A DNA stretch of 64,000 nt from Prevotella sp. P5-50 (GCF_002251295.1 NZ_NPJA01000011.1:39639-103638); one strand, 5' to 3'; positions 51,617 to 61,436 are shown, counted from the stretch's first letter. The notes: generated by a model not told the origin, from the letters alone. Program-made: numbers and translations.

Positions 51617-52309
51617 ATGTATCAGAACGGCAGAAACATTACATTTACCGACCGCAGCAACAGTTGTGTTGACATGTTCCTTAAGGACATCAGAAAATCA
51701 CAGCCCCTTACTAACAAACAGGAATACGACCTTTGGCTTCTCATGCGTCAGGGCAACAAACAGGCTCGTGACAAGTTCGTCCTTGCCAATCTGCGCTATG
51801 TGGTGACTGTTGCCAAGAAGTATCTTGCCTCTGGCACATCCTTCGAAGACCTTATCATGGCAGGCTCGTTGGGCATTACAAAAGCAGCAGACAAGTTTGA
51901 TGCTAACAGGGGAGTTCGTTTCATAAGCTTTGCAAAATGGGACATCGAGAGCGAGATACAGAAGGTGGCATACAACCACTTCAAACACAAGAGTGCTACC
52001 CTGTCCTTGGACGAACCAATAAATTCTGATAAGGATGACTCATATAGTCTGATGAACAGTCTGGCTTCGCCTTCAAATGTTCAGCCTGACTGGCAACTCC
52101 GCTATGACGATTCTCTCTTTGCGCTAAAGATGAGGCTTGACACCCATTGGCAGGGCGCAGGTGAGATGTTGGACGATTACCTTTCCATGATGGATAAGGG
52201 ATTCACCGCTTCTGACTTTGCTCGTAAGTATCATTTGAACGACCGACAAAAGCGCTGTTTCCTTGATATTGTGCATACCGAGGGTCGTCGTTTAAGGCTT
52301 GTAGCATAA
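51617..52309 (+). CDS. Divergent sigma-70 family factor
   Basis: The start at 51617 (MYQNGRNITFTD) is chosen because it begins right after the upstream gene. VDMFLKDIRKSQPLTNKQEYD is region 1.2-like. Region 2 is clear: ARDKFVLANLRYVVTVAKKY, FEDLIMAGSLGITKAADKF and GVRFISFAKWDIESEIQKVA. Region 3 is short. The C-terminal segment TASDFARKYHLNDRQKRCFL may be a region 4 helix-turn-helix, though it is weak. It differs from the housekeeping Bacteroidetes sigma factor and is 230 residues. It may direct polymerase to a special promoter class. Confidence 0.75.
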   Translation: MYQNGRNITFTDRSNSCVDMFLKDIRKSQPLTNKQEYDLWLLMRQGNKQARDKFVLANLRYVVTVAKKYLASGTSFEDLIMAGSLGITKAADKFDANRGVRFISFAKWDIESEIQKVAYNHFKHKSATLSLDEPINSDKDDSYSLMNSLASPSNVQPDWQLRYDDSLFALKMRLDTHWQGAGEMLDDYLSMMDKGFTASDFARKYHLNDRQKRCFLDIVHTEGRRLRLVA

Positions 52310-52324
52310 GACAGTACTCAGTTG

Positions 52325-52372
52325 TTATAGGTATAAATGAAAGGGGAGTATTGAATATATTTCCTATCTTTG
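52325..52372 (+). promoter_or_regulatory. TATA-NN-TATA promoter S5 (AAA ATPase operon)
   Basis: TATAGGTATA (52326-52335) is centred 34.5 bp upstream of TATCTTTG (52365-52372). The ATG of the AAA gene is at 52399. Confidence 0.7.
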
Positions 52373-52398
52373 CACCAGAATATTAAAAATTGTTTGAT

Positions 52399-54153
52399 AT
52401 GGCTATTAGAAAGAAACCGGCACGCAGACTTAAATCAGAAATCGGAGGTCATGGAGATTTCCCAGAGGAGACTATGGACAAGTATAAGGAACCTGACACT
52501 TGGACCGTCATCACAGCACTCGATAGAATTCTCGACATGGCTCAGCACTCTCAATTGTCTGACGAATTTTGGGAGTCTGTTAAGAATCCATTGGCTTTCC
52601 TCAATAAGGAGTTGGACTTAACCAATATTCAGATTGTTGCTCTGGCAATGCTCGTCGAGTCAGGAGAACCGATGTCCTGGAAAGACATGAGCGACTATCT
52701 CGGCTGCTCCCGATTGTCTGTCATGGTATATTCTGAGGAGATTGAAGGATTGGTGACCAAGCGCTGGGCCGTTCGTAAAGACGTCCGTGATCTTTATGGT
52801 GTTCATGAGGGGCTTGTCTTGGTGCGTGGTGTCGTCACGGCTCTCCGTCATAATAAGTCCTTTGTCCCAGAGAAGATTGATGGTTTCACCGAACAACAGT
52901 TTGTTGATCGGCTGGAGAGACATGTTGGAAAGAATATCAACGACCCCCGTGCTTCATTTGAGGATGATGAGGAATGGATGCTTGAATTTGCCAAGGCGAA
53001 TTCGCATCTTCCTCTCTGTCGTGAGGTTCTGAGGTTTAATAATATTCATGTCCAGTCGCTTCTGCTGTTGATCGTTGTTGATTATGCTCAGTGGGAAGGA
53101 TCTGACAGTGAGGGACTTACCTTACAGACCATCGATAGTCTTTATCCTGATGAGTATGAATGTGACTTCATGCGTGAGGAACTTACTAAAGGGACTCATC
53201 CTCTCATCCAATGCGGTTATGTAGAGCATAAATGTGATGAGGGCCAGGCCGATACAAACCAGTATATGCTCACACGTAAGGCAAAGACCGAACTCCTTTC
53301 TGCTTATACCCCCAGTCACTCAAGATGCAGAAATATGAAATCTGCTGACCGTTTTCTGAAGGGACATGCGACAATCAAGGAGAAATCGTTGTTTTTCAAT
53401 ATTTCTGATCAGAAGCAGATAGACCGTCTTACCCAACTGCTCAGCACTGAGAGCTTGCCTACTATTCAGAAGCGACTTGAGGAGCAGGGTATGCGTAAGG
53501 GCTTTGCCTGCCTGTTTTATGGCGCTCCTGGTACAGGAAAGACCGAGACCGTCCTTCAGATTGCCCGTCAGACGGGACGCGATCTCATGCAGGTGGACAT
53601 TGCCGGACTGCGCGATAAGTGGGTCGGAGAGAGCGAAAAGAACATTAAGGAGGTGTTTACCCATTATCGCAGACTGTGTCATACCAGTGAGGTAATGCCC
53701 ATTCTGTTCTTCAACGAGGCCGATGCCATTATCAACAAGCGTACTGAGAATGTGGAGCACTCTGTCGATAAGATGGACAATGCCATGCAGAATATCATTC
53801 TGCAGGAGATCGAAGCCCTCGACGGTATCCTCATTGCCACCACCAACCTGACAAGCAATCTCGATAAGGCTTTTGAGCGTCGTTTTCTCTACAAAATGGA
53901 GTTCCATAAGCCAAATACGGAGGTGAAAACCAAGATTTGGCGCTCCATGCTGAAGGACATCAGTGCAGATGATGCTCACCAGTTGGCCTCTCATTTCGAT
54001 TTTTCAGGCGGTCAGATCGAGAATATTGCCCGCAAACGCACCGTTGACTACATCCTCTCTGGCAAATTCGCCTCTTTGGGTGAGATTGAAGACTACTGTC
54101 GTGCAGAACTCCTCGTCAACAAAAACGCCCGTCGCATAGGTTTTACATCATAA
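52399..54153 (+). CDS. AAA+ ATPase with N-terminal winged-helix-like region
   Basis: ATG 52399 (MAIRKKPARRLKSEIGG) is chosen over TTG 52390. Residues about 60-125 include ESGEPMSWKDMSDYLGCSRL, a helix-turn-helix-like segment. The AAA core is in the C-terminal 220 residues: Walker A FYGAPGTGKTETVLQIAR, DKWVGESEKNIKEVF, the Walker B variant PILFFNEADAI (Asn in place of the usual first Asp), and LIATTNLTSNLDKAFERRF with the arginine finger region. This variant is common in bacterial COG0464-type ATPases. It probably remodels a protein complex. The next gene, 26 bases downstream, is likely its partner. Confidence 0.82.
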   Translation: MAIRKKPARRLKSEIGGHGDFPEETMDKYKEPDTWTVITALDRILDMAQHSQLSDEFWESVKNPLAFLNKELDLTNIQIVALAMLVESGEPMSWKDMSDYLGCSRLSVMVYSEEIEGLVTKRWAVRKDVRDLYGVHEGLVLVRGVVTALRHNKSFVPEKIDGFTEQQFVDRLERHVGKNINDPRASFEDDEEWMLEFAKANSHLPLCREVLRFNNIHVQSLLLLIVVDYAQWEGSDSEGLTLQTIDSLYPDEYECDFMREELTKGTHPLIQCGYVEHKCDEGQADTNQYMLTRKAKTELLSAYTPSHSRCRNMKSADRFLKGHATIKEKSLFFNISDQKQIDRLTQLLSTESLPTIQKRLEEQGMRKGFACLFYGAPGTGKTETVLQIARQTGRDLMQVDIAGLRDKWVGESEKNIKEVFTHYRRLCHTSEVMPILFFNEADAIINKRTENVEHSVDKMDNAMQNIILQEIEALDGILIATTNLTSNLDKAFERRFLYKMEFHKPNTEVKTKIWRSMLKDISADDAHQLASHFDFSGGQIENIARKRTVDYILSGKFASLGEIEDYCRAELLVNKNARRIGFTS

Positions 54154-54178
54154 ACAATAATATAAATACTATATAAGT

Positions 54179-54907
54179 ATGAAGAAGCTTGTCAGCCCTC
54201 AGGGACTCATAGACGGAAAATATGAAGATCCCAATTTGTCAGAGGCAATCCACGAAAGAGTGGATAATAAACTCACAGTATCTTACCGTCATGACTTTGG
54301 GGAGGAAATCCAGGTTACTCCCCAATTATCCTACGAACTTGTCAATGGTCAAGTCACCCTCATCGAACTCTCTTATACTATAGAAAATCCAACTCCTGAA
54401 CGGCTGGAGAAATTCTGCTTTGAGTGTGCGATTTTTTATCTGCTCAGCGGTTTCGAAGTGGTTTCAGAAGAAACCCCACGTGTGCGTATCCGTGTCACAG
54501 ATCTATACGATATGGCAGGACTCATTTATGCCCTTGATTATCAGTCTGTCAGCTTGTATAATATTATGTGTCCCGTTGGTTTTAACGAAGACTCATTGCC
54601 GAAATACCCTGAAGTGATGGAGTGGGATACGCATGACGACGGAAGTCTTGATGAAGTTGACGATGAGGATGATGACCCCTTCGTTGTTGATGACAAGGGA
54701 GTGGCATATTCTGAAGATGGAAAGGTTCTGAAGTTCTGTCGTTGCACATTTAACGAGCCTTATTATGAAGTGCCTGACGGAGTGGAGGAAATAGAGGATT
54801 TCGCATTTTATTCTTGTCGTCACTATATTAAACTCTCCATTCCTCGTTCAGTCCGAACCATTGGTGGCTCCCTTTTCGCCAATGGCGGATATATCGTTAT
54901 CAGATAA
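54179..54907 (+). CDS. Small cytoplasmic protein with BspA-type repeat end
   Basis: The first 140 residues (ISYRHDFGEEIQ-like strands, then LEKFCFECAIFYLLSGFEVV) match no family I know. A very acidic stretch DDGSLDEVDDEDDDPFVVDD leads into one or two LRR_5 repeats: VPDGVEEIEDFAFYSC and LSIPRSVRTIGGSLF. There is no signal peptide. The repeat type is the same as in the DnaB-like fusion at 39812. It follows the AAA ATPase gene by 26 bases and probably shares its transcript. Confidence 0.65.
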   Translation: MKKLVSPQGLIDGKYEDPNLSEAIHERVDNKLTVSYRHDFGEEIQVTPQLSYELVNGQVTLIELSYTIENPTPERLEKFCFECAIFYLLSGFEVVSEETPRVRIRVTDLYDMAGLIYALDYQSVSLYNIMCPVGFNEDSLPKYPEVMEWDTHDDGSLDEVDDEDDDPFVVDDKGVAYSEDGKVLKFCRCTFNEPYYEVPDGVEEIEDFAFYSCRHYIKLSIPRSVRTIGGSLFANGGYIVIR

Positions 54908-54956
54908 GATAGATTGTGTTTGTTGAAAGCTTTTGACATTTTTGATAAAATAATAT

Positions 54957-55670
54957 ATGAAAATTATGAAAATAGCAGGAAAGAGATTGGCAGAGATTAT
55001 AAAGAAAAGTGTGGGAAGCACTCTTGTTGGACCATCATGGAAAGAGGTGCGTTATTTTCATCCTGAGGGGAAAGATATGCCTAACGGCTCTCATTATCAG
55101 CGTGGCTACTTTATTTGTGAATGTAAAACAAATGCAAGCAGTTTTGTTTTAGACGAAGAGGTTCATGATCTCCAATATGAGCAGGAAAGATACAGAGGTG
55201 GTGTCATTGTGTTTCCTACCGATATAAATGCTGCTGAAGTGGACGATAATCAGTTGTCTCATAAGATAAAGCGACTGATAACAGTCTTTAAATACCACCC
55301 TCAAAAAGATTCTATACTTCAAGGTGTTGTGAAGATATTTGACAACAAAGAAGAAAATTGCATCGGTGCATTCAGTGTCGGGCATTACTTTAAAGGCAAA
55401 TACATCGGTGACAAGGGAAACGTGTATAATGAAAAATCAATAGCCATTGAAATAAACGGCCTCTCAAGCAAATCTTTGCTGACCATTGCAGCGATGATAG
55501 CTCGAAAACTGCGACAGGAAACGGTATTGGTAAAAGACTTGAATAAAAACAAAATCTATACCGCTGCTTCAATACCAGATGATGCTGCTTCGGATGCTGA
55601 GTCGGAAAAGTTAAGGAATGATTCAAAACCATTATGGGGCAAATCTTATATAATAGTAAAAAAAACGTAA
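54957..55670 (+). CDS. Hypothetical protein
   Basis: This 237-residue protein is lysine-rich and has no signal peptide or membrane segment. I do not recognise a family. Visible features are YFICECKTNASSFVLDEEVH, GGVIVFPTDINAAEVDD and LTIAAMIARKLRQETVLVKD, a helical segment near the end. The start could be the first Met or the Met three residues later. It follows the preceding gene by 50 bases, with AT-rich DNA but no clear promoter box, so it may belong to the AAA operon. Confidence 0.55.
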   Translation: MKIMKIAGKRLAEIIKKSVGSTLVGPSWKEVRYFHPEGKDMPNGSHYQRGYFICECKTNASSFVLDEEVHDLQYEQERYRGGVIVFPTDINAAEVDDNQLSHKIKRLITVFKYHPQKDSILQGVVKIFDNKEENCIGAFSVGHYFKGKYIGDKGNVYNEKSIAIEINGLSSKSLLTIAAMIARKLRQETVLVKDLNKNKIYTAASIPDDAASDAESEKLRNDSKPLWGKSYIIVKKT

Positions 55671-55709
55671 TAATTCAGCATGAATGCTATGATACAGCAG
55701 AGTTTTTGC

Positions 55710-55717
55710 TAACTTTG
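55710..55717 (+). promoter_or_regulatory. -7 box of sbcD
   Basis: A TAACTTTG box lies about 30 bases before the sbcD ATG, near 55710. No TATA-NN-TATA site is present upstream, so sbcDC appears to be outside the shared regulon. Confidence 0.5.
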
Positions 55718-55745
55718 CGGAAATATTTCACTTATTTACGACCGA

Positions 55746-57020
55746 ATGAAGATACTGCATACAGCCGACCTGCATTTGGGGCAGGTCATCTACCAGAACT
55801 ACGACCGGAGTGATGAACATCGCCACTTCTTCCATCAGCTGGAACAATGGTGCGAGGAAGAAAAGCCAGACGCTTTGCTTGTGAGTGGCGACGTGTTCGA
55901 CATTCAGCAACCGTCTGCCACAGTCAAGAAAGCTTTTACCGACTATTTCGTCCATCTGCATCAGGTATGTCCTCAGATGCACATCGTCATCACAGCGGGC
56001 AACCACGACTCCGCTTCACGCATCCAGGCAGACAGCTCGGTCTGGAAACTGGCCAATGCACACCTGATAGGCACACCTCCTGCTGTTGACAGTTTGGAGC
56101 AGGCTGACGGTTGGCAGCATCAATACATTATCAAGCTTGATCATGGCTATGTGGTTGCACTTCCCTATATGGCAGGTGAACGCAAAGGCATCATCCAGTC
56201 CATACTCGACAAGGTGACGGAGGACAATACGCTTGGCCTGCCTGTAGTGATGATGGCTCACCAAGCCGTCACTGGACTCGACATCACTGGTCATGGCTTT
56301 GACATCGGCACTTTGCGCACCATTGATTCTGATGCGATGGGGAGCGGTTTCGACTATCTGGCCTTGGGACATATTCATAAACCCCAGACCATCGGTCATC
56401 TGGAGGATGCAATGAGCGACGAGGTGTGCTATCATGCCCCTGTCATCCGCTATTCCGGCAGTGCCCTTCATGTCAGTTGTGATGAGGCCTATCCGCATAC
56501 GGTCAGTCTTGTGGACATTGACCAACATCAGGGTAGGGTACAGATCCGCCAGCTTCGCATTGATGAACTGCGCCATTTCCATGTTCTCCCTTCAGACGGC
56601 ACATCCTTCACTTCGGCAGATGAAGCCTTGGACGCCATAAAAGCATTTGTTGCAGAAGGCCAACGTGGCTATATCCGTTTCCGTTTCGACGTGAATACAG
56701 GCCTGCCGTCTAATTTCGGCCAGATGGTCTATGATGCGCTCCTTCCTTACGATGAAGAGTGGCGTTACAACCCAAAGATGTTGTGGACTGGTGTGAGCGC
56801 TGATGATGCATCGGAAAAGGAGAAACTGGTCTTTGAGGTAGCTGAGTTGCAACAGATGACCGACCCTATGGTGTTTATCGAGCGCACATTAAACCAATAT
56901 CCAAACCTTGACCTTGACGATGTTCGTCAGGCCTTTGAAGAGGTGAAGGCAGAAATGCTGCTTTTGAGTGAAGAGAAACAGGAGAAGAAACGTCAGAAAA
57001 CAAAATCCGTACAGCCATGA
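55746..57020 (+). CDS. sbcD: Exonuclease subunit SbcD
   Basis: The calcineurin-like phosphoesterase motifs are intact: LHTADLHLGQVIYQ, LLVSGDVFDIQQPS, ITAGNHDSASR and LALGHIHKPQ. SbcD is the Mre11 homologue and, with SbcC, cleaves DNA ends and hairpins. Its length of 424 residues is normal. Its stop overlaps the sbcC start (ATGA). A short lysine-rich tail (EKQEKKRQKTKSVQP) ends the protein. Confidence 0.95.
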   Translation: MKILHTADLHLGQVIYQNYDRSDEHRHFFHQLEQWCEEEKPDALLVSGDVFDIQQPSATVKKAFTDYFVHLHQVCPQMHIVITAGNHDSASRIQADSSVWKLANAHLIGTPPAVDSLEQADGWQHQYIIKLDHGYVVALPYMAGERKGIIQSILDKVTEDNTLGLPVVMMAHQAVTGLDITGHGFDIGTLRTIDSDAMGSGFDYLALGHIHKPQTIGHLEDAMSDEVCYHAPVIRYSGSALHVSCDEAYPHTVSLVDIDQHQGRVQIRQLRIDELRHFHVLPSDGTSFTSADEALDAIKAFVAEGQRGYIRFRFDVNTGLPSNFGQMVYDALLPYDEEWRYNPKMLWTGVSADDASEKEKLVFEVAELQQMTDPMVFIERTLNQYPNLDLDDVRQAFEEVKAEMLLLSEEKQEKKRQKTKSVQP

Positions 57021-60000
57021 GATTGAAAGAACTGCATATCCGTAATATCGCCTCTATCGAGCGTGCCGACATTGACTTTGAGCACGGACTCAACGATGCC
57101 GTGACAGACACTCCTGCCTCTATCTTCCTGATTGCAGGTGATACGGGAGCTGGCAAATCCGTTATACTTGACAGTATTTCGATGGCTCTCTATAAGACCA
57201 CCCCGCGAATAGATAATACTGCCAATAAGAAACTGAACTCATATACCGACAATGAGGGAGAAAGTCTTAACATCAACAGTCTTGAACAGTACACTCGTCT
57301 GGGCATCTCCGAGAAAGACGAGTGCTATAGTGAAGTGGTCTTCGAAGGCAATGACGGCAAAATCTATCATGCCCGTCTTACATTGGGAATGGTAAAGAGC
57401 AGAAAAAAGGACGCGGAAGGCCATTATATCATCAAGCACAACACTCCCGTCTGGCATGTAAAGACGGACGGTGACGACTGGACCAAAGCTGACGAACAAA
57501 CCATTGAAAATGCTGTTGGACTCAACTTCCAACAGTTTGGACGCATGGCGATGCTTGCACAGGGGCAGTTTGCCAACTTTCTTACAGGAGACAAAAAAGA
57601 ACGTGAGGATATCCTGGAGCAGCTGACCAACACGCAGCACTTCACTGCCTATGGTGAAGCCATCAAGAGCATCTTCGACAAAGCCAAGGCAGCGCAGACC
57701 ACCATACAGACTCAATACGACACAGAGAAACCTCACACATTGAGTGACGAGGAGGTGGAACAGTTGACCAAAGACCAACAGGCTGACCTGCAACAGCAGG
57801 AAGCACTGGAACAGAAGATCAAACAGCAGGAAAACAAGCTGAAGCTGATTGATCAGGTGTTGCAAAACGAGAAGATACAGGAGGAAGCCCGACAGAAGAA
57901 ACAATGTCTGGAAAACATCGTGGCTGGCGAGGAATATCAGCGGAACAGAGGTCTCTTCACAGACTGGGATGCTACCTCTGACCAGCGTCAGACTCTTGTC
58001 AGTCTCCAAAGAGCGGAGCGTGAAGAACAGGCGGTCAGAGGTGAACTTGAGGCTTCGCACAACCTTTTTTTGAAACTTTCTGCTGATCTCGTCGCCAGAC
58101 GAAACCAACTGAAAGTACTGAATGATTCCATCAGTAAGACACAAGAGTGGATAGACCTGCACAGGCAATACGACGCGCTGTTTGCCAAGGCTGGCGAGAT
58201 AAAATTGAAAATAGATCAGTATCTTTCCAATCTGGAGAAGGCCGCTGAGACAGACCGCTCTATTCAGGAAGAGAATGTAAAGACAGAACTTCTCAAAAAG
58301 GCAGACGAAGAGGCTGCAAAACAGGCAACGGAGGCAGACAGGGCCGTTAAAGCTAAAGAGGAAGAGATAGAGCGGCTGAATAGGCAATGCGCAGCCCTCA
58401 ACCCACAGCAGATCAACGACCAACTTAGTCGGTCGGAAGCTAAAAAGCGCTCTCTTGAAGACCTTCGCAAACTTTACGACACCTTGTCGGCCAACCAAAA
58501 AGAAGCCGATGAACTCAGAAATGAGATGAAGGCAGGAAAAGCAGAATTGGCAAGGCTTCAAGAGGATAAGGAAAAAGCTGAATCAGACTTCCAGACGAAG
58601 AAAACCGAATCAGAGTTGGCTGACAAGCATCTGACAACCATGAAGATGAGCGTAAGCGACACCATTGTCCACTTGCGTCATCGCCTGCACGACGAACACA
58701 CAGAGATCTGTCCGCTTTGTGGAAACAAGATTGACTATAGCCACCTCGAAGACGATTTCAAAGGTATTCTGACTCCTCTTGAACAAGAGCAGGAAAAGGC
58801 GGCTGCCGCACTTGTGGCTGCAACGCAACGGCGCGACGGGTCCAGAGATGCGTATCTCAAGTTATACGGAGCACTGCAGGGGAAAGAGCAGCAACTGGCG
58901 AGGGCTGACCAAAAAATCAAAGACGACCGTCACAGTATGGAGGTCATGGCAACAGAGATGGATCTGGACATCACCCAACTGCTCACTCCGCAGATTGCGC
59001 ATGCGCTTACAGGTGTGCTCGCTGACATCGAAAGGCAGAAGGCCTCACAGAGAGACGTTGAACGGCTGCAAAAAGAGATCAACAAACTCTTCCAGGAGAA
59101 GAAACCCCTTGATGCTGCCAAGATCAATGCCGAGAAGGTGAAGGCCAAAGCAGAGAACGATGTAAAGACCAATGCAGAGGCGATTAAACGCTTGAAGATG
59201 GAGCACGCTGCGATACTTCAGAACTGTGAGCTTGCCAAGACAGAGATAGGTAAACTGCTCTCCGGCTATGCCGATGACTGGCAGGCAAATACCGATGCCA
59301 CTTGCAAGAAACTGGAAGAAGATTCCAGGGAATATACTGCCCATCAGAAACAGTTGTCCGACGATACTGCAAAGTGCAACCAGGTTTGCACGCTGATTGA
59401 TGCAATCTCAAAGATTTGCGACAATATCATTCTGTCGTGTCCAGACTGGCAGATTGCGGAGCAGCCTCAGTCCTATTCCTGCCGTGATATCAGCGCCGAG
59501 TGGACTGCGTTGATGGGCAGAGTGTCAACACTCACTTCGAAATGCAAAGAGTGCAGACAGACGATAGAGGGTTCCTGCCATGCGCTCAACAGCTTCTATC
59601 AAGAGACTGGCAAGACGGCAGAGGCGCTGTTTGCGCTGATGGACAAAGAGCATCAGGTGGCTGCCGCCCGAAAGTTTGTCGGCGATACCGACGCCCAGTT
59701 GAAGTCGCGCAACGATGCCATCGGCGATGCCCAAAAGCAAATCGACGATGCCCTTGCGGCACTTCACGTCGGCAGTCGTTCCGAACTGCCCGACAGGCAA
59801 CAACTGGAAGGGCAGAAGGCTGCCGCCAATACGCTCCGCGACGAGATTCTGTCTAAGATAGCACAGACCAGAAGCCAACTTGAAACCCATCAGACCAACA
59901 TTAAGAAACTGAAAGAGATTGAGTTGGAACTGGAAGCTGCTAAGCAGCGTTTCGCACGCTGGGATAATCTGAACCGCATATTCGGAGGCACCCGATTCCG

Positions 60001-60466
60001 CACACTGGTGCAGACCTATATTCTGCGTCCGCTGCTCAACAATGCCAACATCTATCTGGAACAGATAACCGACCGCTACCGGCTCACCTGCAGTGAAGAC
60101 AACGAGCAGCTGAGCATCCTTGTGCTGGACCGTTACAACAAGAATCAGGTGCGTAGCGCCACCGTCCTCTCCGGAGGCGAGCGCTTCATGATATCCCTGG
60201 CACTCTCGCTGGCATTGTCCTCGCTCAATCGGCCCGACATGAACGTCAACATCCTCTTCATTGACGAAGGCTTCGGCACCCTTGACGAGAAGAGCCTCGA
60301 CTCTGTGATGCAGACGCTCGAAAAGCTTCAGGAGATAGCAGGACAGACGAATCGCCGTGTGGGCATCATCTCTCACCGTGAAGAGCTCGAAGAGCGTATC
60401 CCTGTGAAGATACAGGTGATCAAGAAAGGTGAGGGGCGCAGTATGGTGGAGATATCAAATGCATAA
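57017..60466 (+). CDS. sbcC: Exonuclease subunit SbcC
   Basis: The 1149-residue protein has the Rad50-type layout. Walker A is LIAGDTGAGKSVILDSIS near residue 40, and the Q-loop is FGRMAMLAQGQFANFL. Two long coiled coils flank the zinc hook CPLCGNKI near residue 565. The signature motif is VLSGGERFMISLAL near residue 1052, Walker B is NILFIDEGFGTLDE, and VGIISHREEL ends the ATPase. With SbcD it forms the ATP-dependent double-strand nuclease that handles palindromes and blocked ends, relevant given the many inverted repeats in the window. Confidence 0.95.
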   Translation: MRLKELHIRNIASIERADIDFEHGLNDAVTDTPASIFLIAGDTGAGKSVILDSISMALYKTTPRIDNTANKKLNSYTDNEGESLNINSLEQYTRLGISEKDECYSEVVFEGNDGKIYHARLTLGMVKSRKKDAEGHYIIKHNTPVWHVKTDGDDWTKADEQTIENAVGLNFQQFGRMAMLAQGQFANFLTGDKKEREDILEQLTNTQHFTAYGEAIKSIFDKAKAAQTTIQTQYDTEKPHTLSDEEVEQLTKDQQADLQQQEALEQKIKQQENKLKLIDQVLQNEKIQEEARQKKQCLENIVAGEEYQRNRGLFTDWDATSDQRQTLVSLQRAEREEQAVRGELEASHNLFLKLSADLVARRNQLKVLNDSISKTQEWIDLHRQYDALFAKAGEIKLKIDQYLSNLEKAAETDRSIQEENVKTELLKKADEEAAKQATEADRAVKAKEEEIERLNRQCAALNPQQINDQLSRSEAKKRSLEDLRKLYDTLSANQKEADELRNEMKAGKAELARLQEDKEKAESDFQTKKTESELADKHLTTMKMSVSDTIVHLRHRLHDEHTEICPLCGNKIDYSHLEDDFKGILTPLEQEQEKAAAALVAATQRRDGSRDAYLKLYGALQGKEQQLARADQKIKDDRHSMEVMATEMDLDITQLLTPQIAHALTGVLADIERQKASQRDVERLQKEINKLFQEKKPLDAAKINAEKVKAKAENDVKTNAEAIKRLKMEHAAILQNCELAKTEIGKLLSGYADDWQANTDATCKKLEEDSREYTAHQKQLSDDTAKCNQVCTLIDAISKICDNIILSCPDWQIAEQPQSYSCRDISAEWTALMGRVSTLTSKCKECRQTIEGSCHALNSFYQETGKTAEALFALMDKEHQVAAARKFVGDTDAQLKSRNDAIGDAQKQIDDALAALHVGSRSELPDRQQLEGQKAAANTLRDEILSKIAQTRSQLETHQTNIKKLKEIELELEAAKQRFARWDNLNRIFGGTRFRTLVQTYILRPLLNNANIYLEQITDRYRLTCSEDNEQLSILVLDRYNKNQVRSATVLSGGERFMISLALSLALSSLNRPDMNVNILFIDEGFGTLDEKSLDSVMQTLEKLQEIAGQTNRRVGIISHREELEERIPVKIQVIKKGEGRSMVEISNA

Positions 60467-60616
60467 CCGATTCATAACCGTAAAGCAGAGGCTTTGAACC
60501 GCTGCCCCCTGCCTGATGATCAGGCGAAGACATCACATTTCAACGGTAACCATTATGAGCGGACCAGTATGGTTCGCTCTTTTTGTTTTGACGAGTCCGT
60601 CAGAGCCCCTGATGGG

Positions 60617-60664
60617 TTATAGGTATAAATTCCCCGTCTGGTTAGAAAACAAATCGTACTTTTG
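60617..60664 (+). promoter_or_regulatory. TATA-NN-TATA promoter S6
   Basis: TATAGGTATA (60618-60627) is centred 34.5 bp upstream of TACTTTTG (60657-60664). It shares the spacer word CCCGTCTGGTT with S7. Confidence 0.7.
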
Positions 60665-60689
60665 TATCATAATCAAAAAAACAAGAAAG

Positions 60690-61082
60690 ATGATGATGAA
60701 TTTATTGCTTGAAAGTGTGGTTGTGATAGTTCTTGAGTTTATAGCCAAATGTCTGCTTTGGCCCTTTATGATCGCTTTGTTCATAGTGTGCATAGCAATG
60801 ATCCTGGCACTTATTGCCGGAATCGTATTTCTCGTAGGAGCGTTGATAAAAATCGCTATAGAGAAGATCGTCGAAGACTATAAGTCTGACGGCATATTAG
60901 GGGCATTGAAAACAATCCTCCTGATATGTTGCGGTGGCTTCGTATTAGTCCTTATTTTCCTTCCTGATATTATCGAGTGTTGGGAAAATATCACCAAAGG
61001 CTACAGGGTCTGGGAGGGTGATGTTGACGGCAAACACATCAAGATGCAAATGCGCAGAGGTCCCTTGTACGACGAAAAATAA
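60690..61082 (+). CDS. Small membrane protein
   Basis: ATG 60690 (MMMNLLLESVVVIVLEFIAK) lies 25 bases after the S6 -7 box; the longer reading would start inside sbcC-downstream DNA before the promoter. Three hydrophobic helices are likely: WPFMIALFIVCIAMILALIAG, GIVFLVGALIKIAI, and LLICCGGFVLVLIFLPDI. A charged loop (IEKIVEDYKSDG) and a soluble tail (EGDVDGKHIKMQMRRGP) complete it. I do not recognise a family. The promoter links it to the TATA-NN-TATA set. Confidence 0.6.
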   Translation: MMMNLLLESVVVIVLEFIAKCLLWPFMIALFIVCIAMILALIAGIVFLVGALIKIAIEKIVEDYKSDGILGALKTILLICCGGFVLVLIFLPDIIECWENITKGYRVWEGDVDGKHIKMQMRRGPLYDEK

Positions 61083-61136
61083 AACCGCTGGGCTGCCCGT
61101 CAGCTGAGAAATGCCAACGGGCATGCATCAAAAAAG

Positions 61137-61163
61137 GCGAGGGGAGCAATATACTCCCCTCGC
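61137..61163 (-). terminator. Rho-independent terminator of the WG-repeat operon
   Basis: The stem GCGAGGGGAG/CTCCCCTCGC has ten perfect pairs around a 7-base loop. On the minus strand it is followed by a run of six T (the A-run at 61130-61135), as expected for a terminator of the genes at 61230-62186. Confidence 0.85.
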
Positions 61164-61229
61164 TGGTGCTTGGTCAGCGATCCAGCCGCCTGAACCTCGC
61201 AAGTCCGTTTCCTGACAGTTCTCCTTATT

Positions 61230-61421
61230 CTAAAGGAGAGTTGTCAGAATGTTACCATTGCCGACCACATGGAAAGTGGCGTCGAGGGTCTGGTTGCGTC
61301 CAGGGTCATAATAGCCAATGACATGAAAGTTGCTGTTGCGCAGACACTGGCGTCCGCTTGATTCTACGTCGATGTAACCCAAAACATGGTTGTTACGGTC
61401 TTTTAATGTTTGTCTAGACAT
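61230..61421 (-). CDS. 63-residue protein with beta-flower-like repeats
   Basis: Three short repeats are visible: KDRNNHVLGYIDVE, RNSNFHVIGYYDPG and ATFHVVGNGN. Each has the N-x-V-[IL]-G-[YN] core. This is the pattern of the 4-fold beta flower family of small proteins. It is 15 bases downstream of the WG-repeat gene and in the same operon, with the terminator just after it. No catalytic function is expected; it probably binds another protein or a ligand. Confidence 0.55.
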   Translation of the reverse strand: MSRQTLKDRNNHVLGYIDVESSGRQCLRNSNFHVIGYYDPGRNQTLDATFHVVGNGNILTTLL

Positions 61422-61436
61422 AACTGTATAATTTTA

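Noticed and set aside
57239..58561. 440-residue open frame opposite sbcC
   Set aside because: It is antisense to coiled-coil coding sequence, is Leu/Phe/Cys-rich, lacks a signal or family match and is contradicted by the clear sbcC domains.
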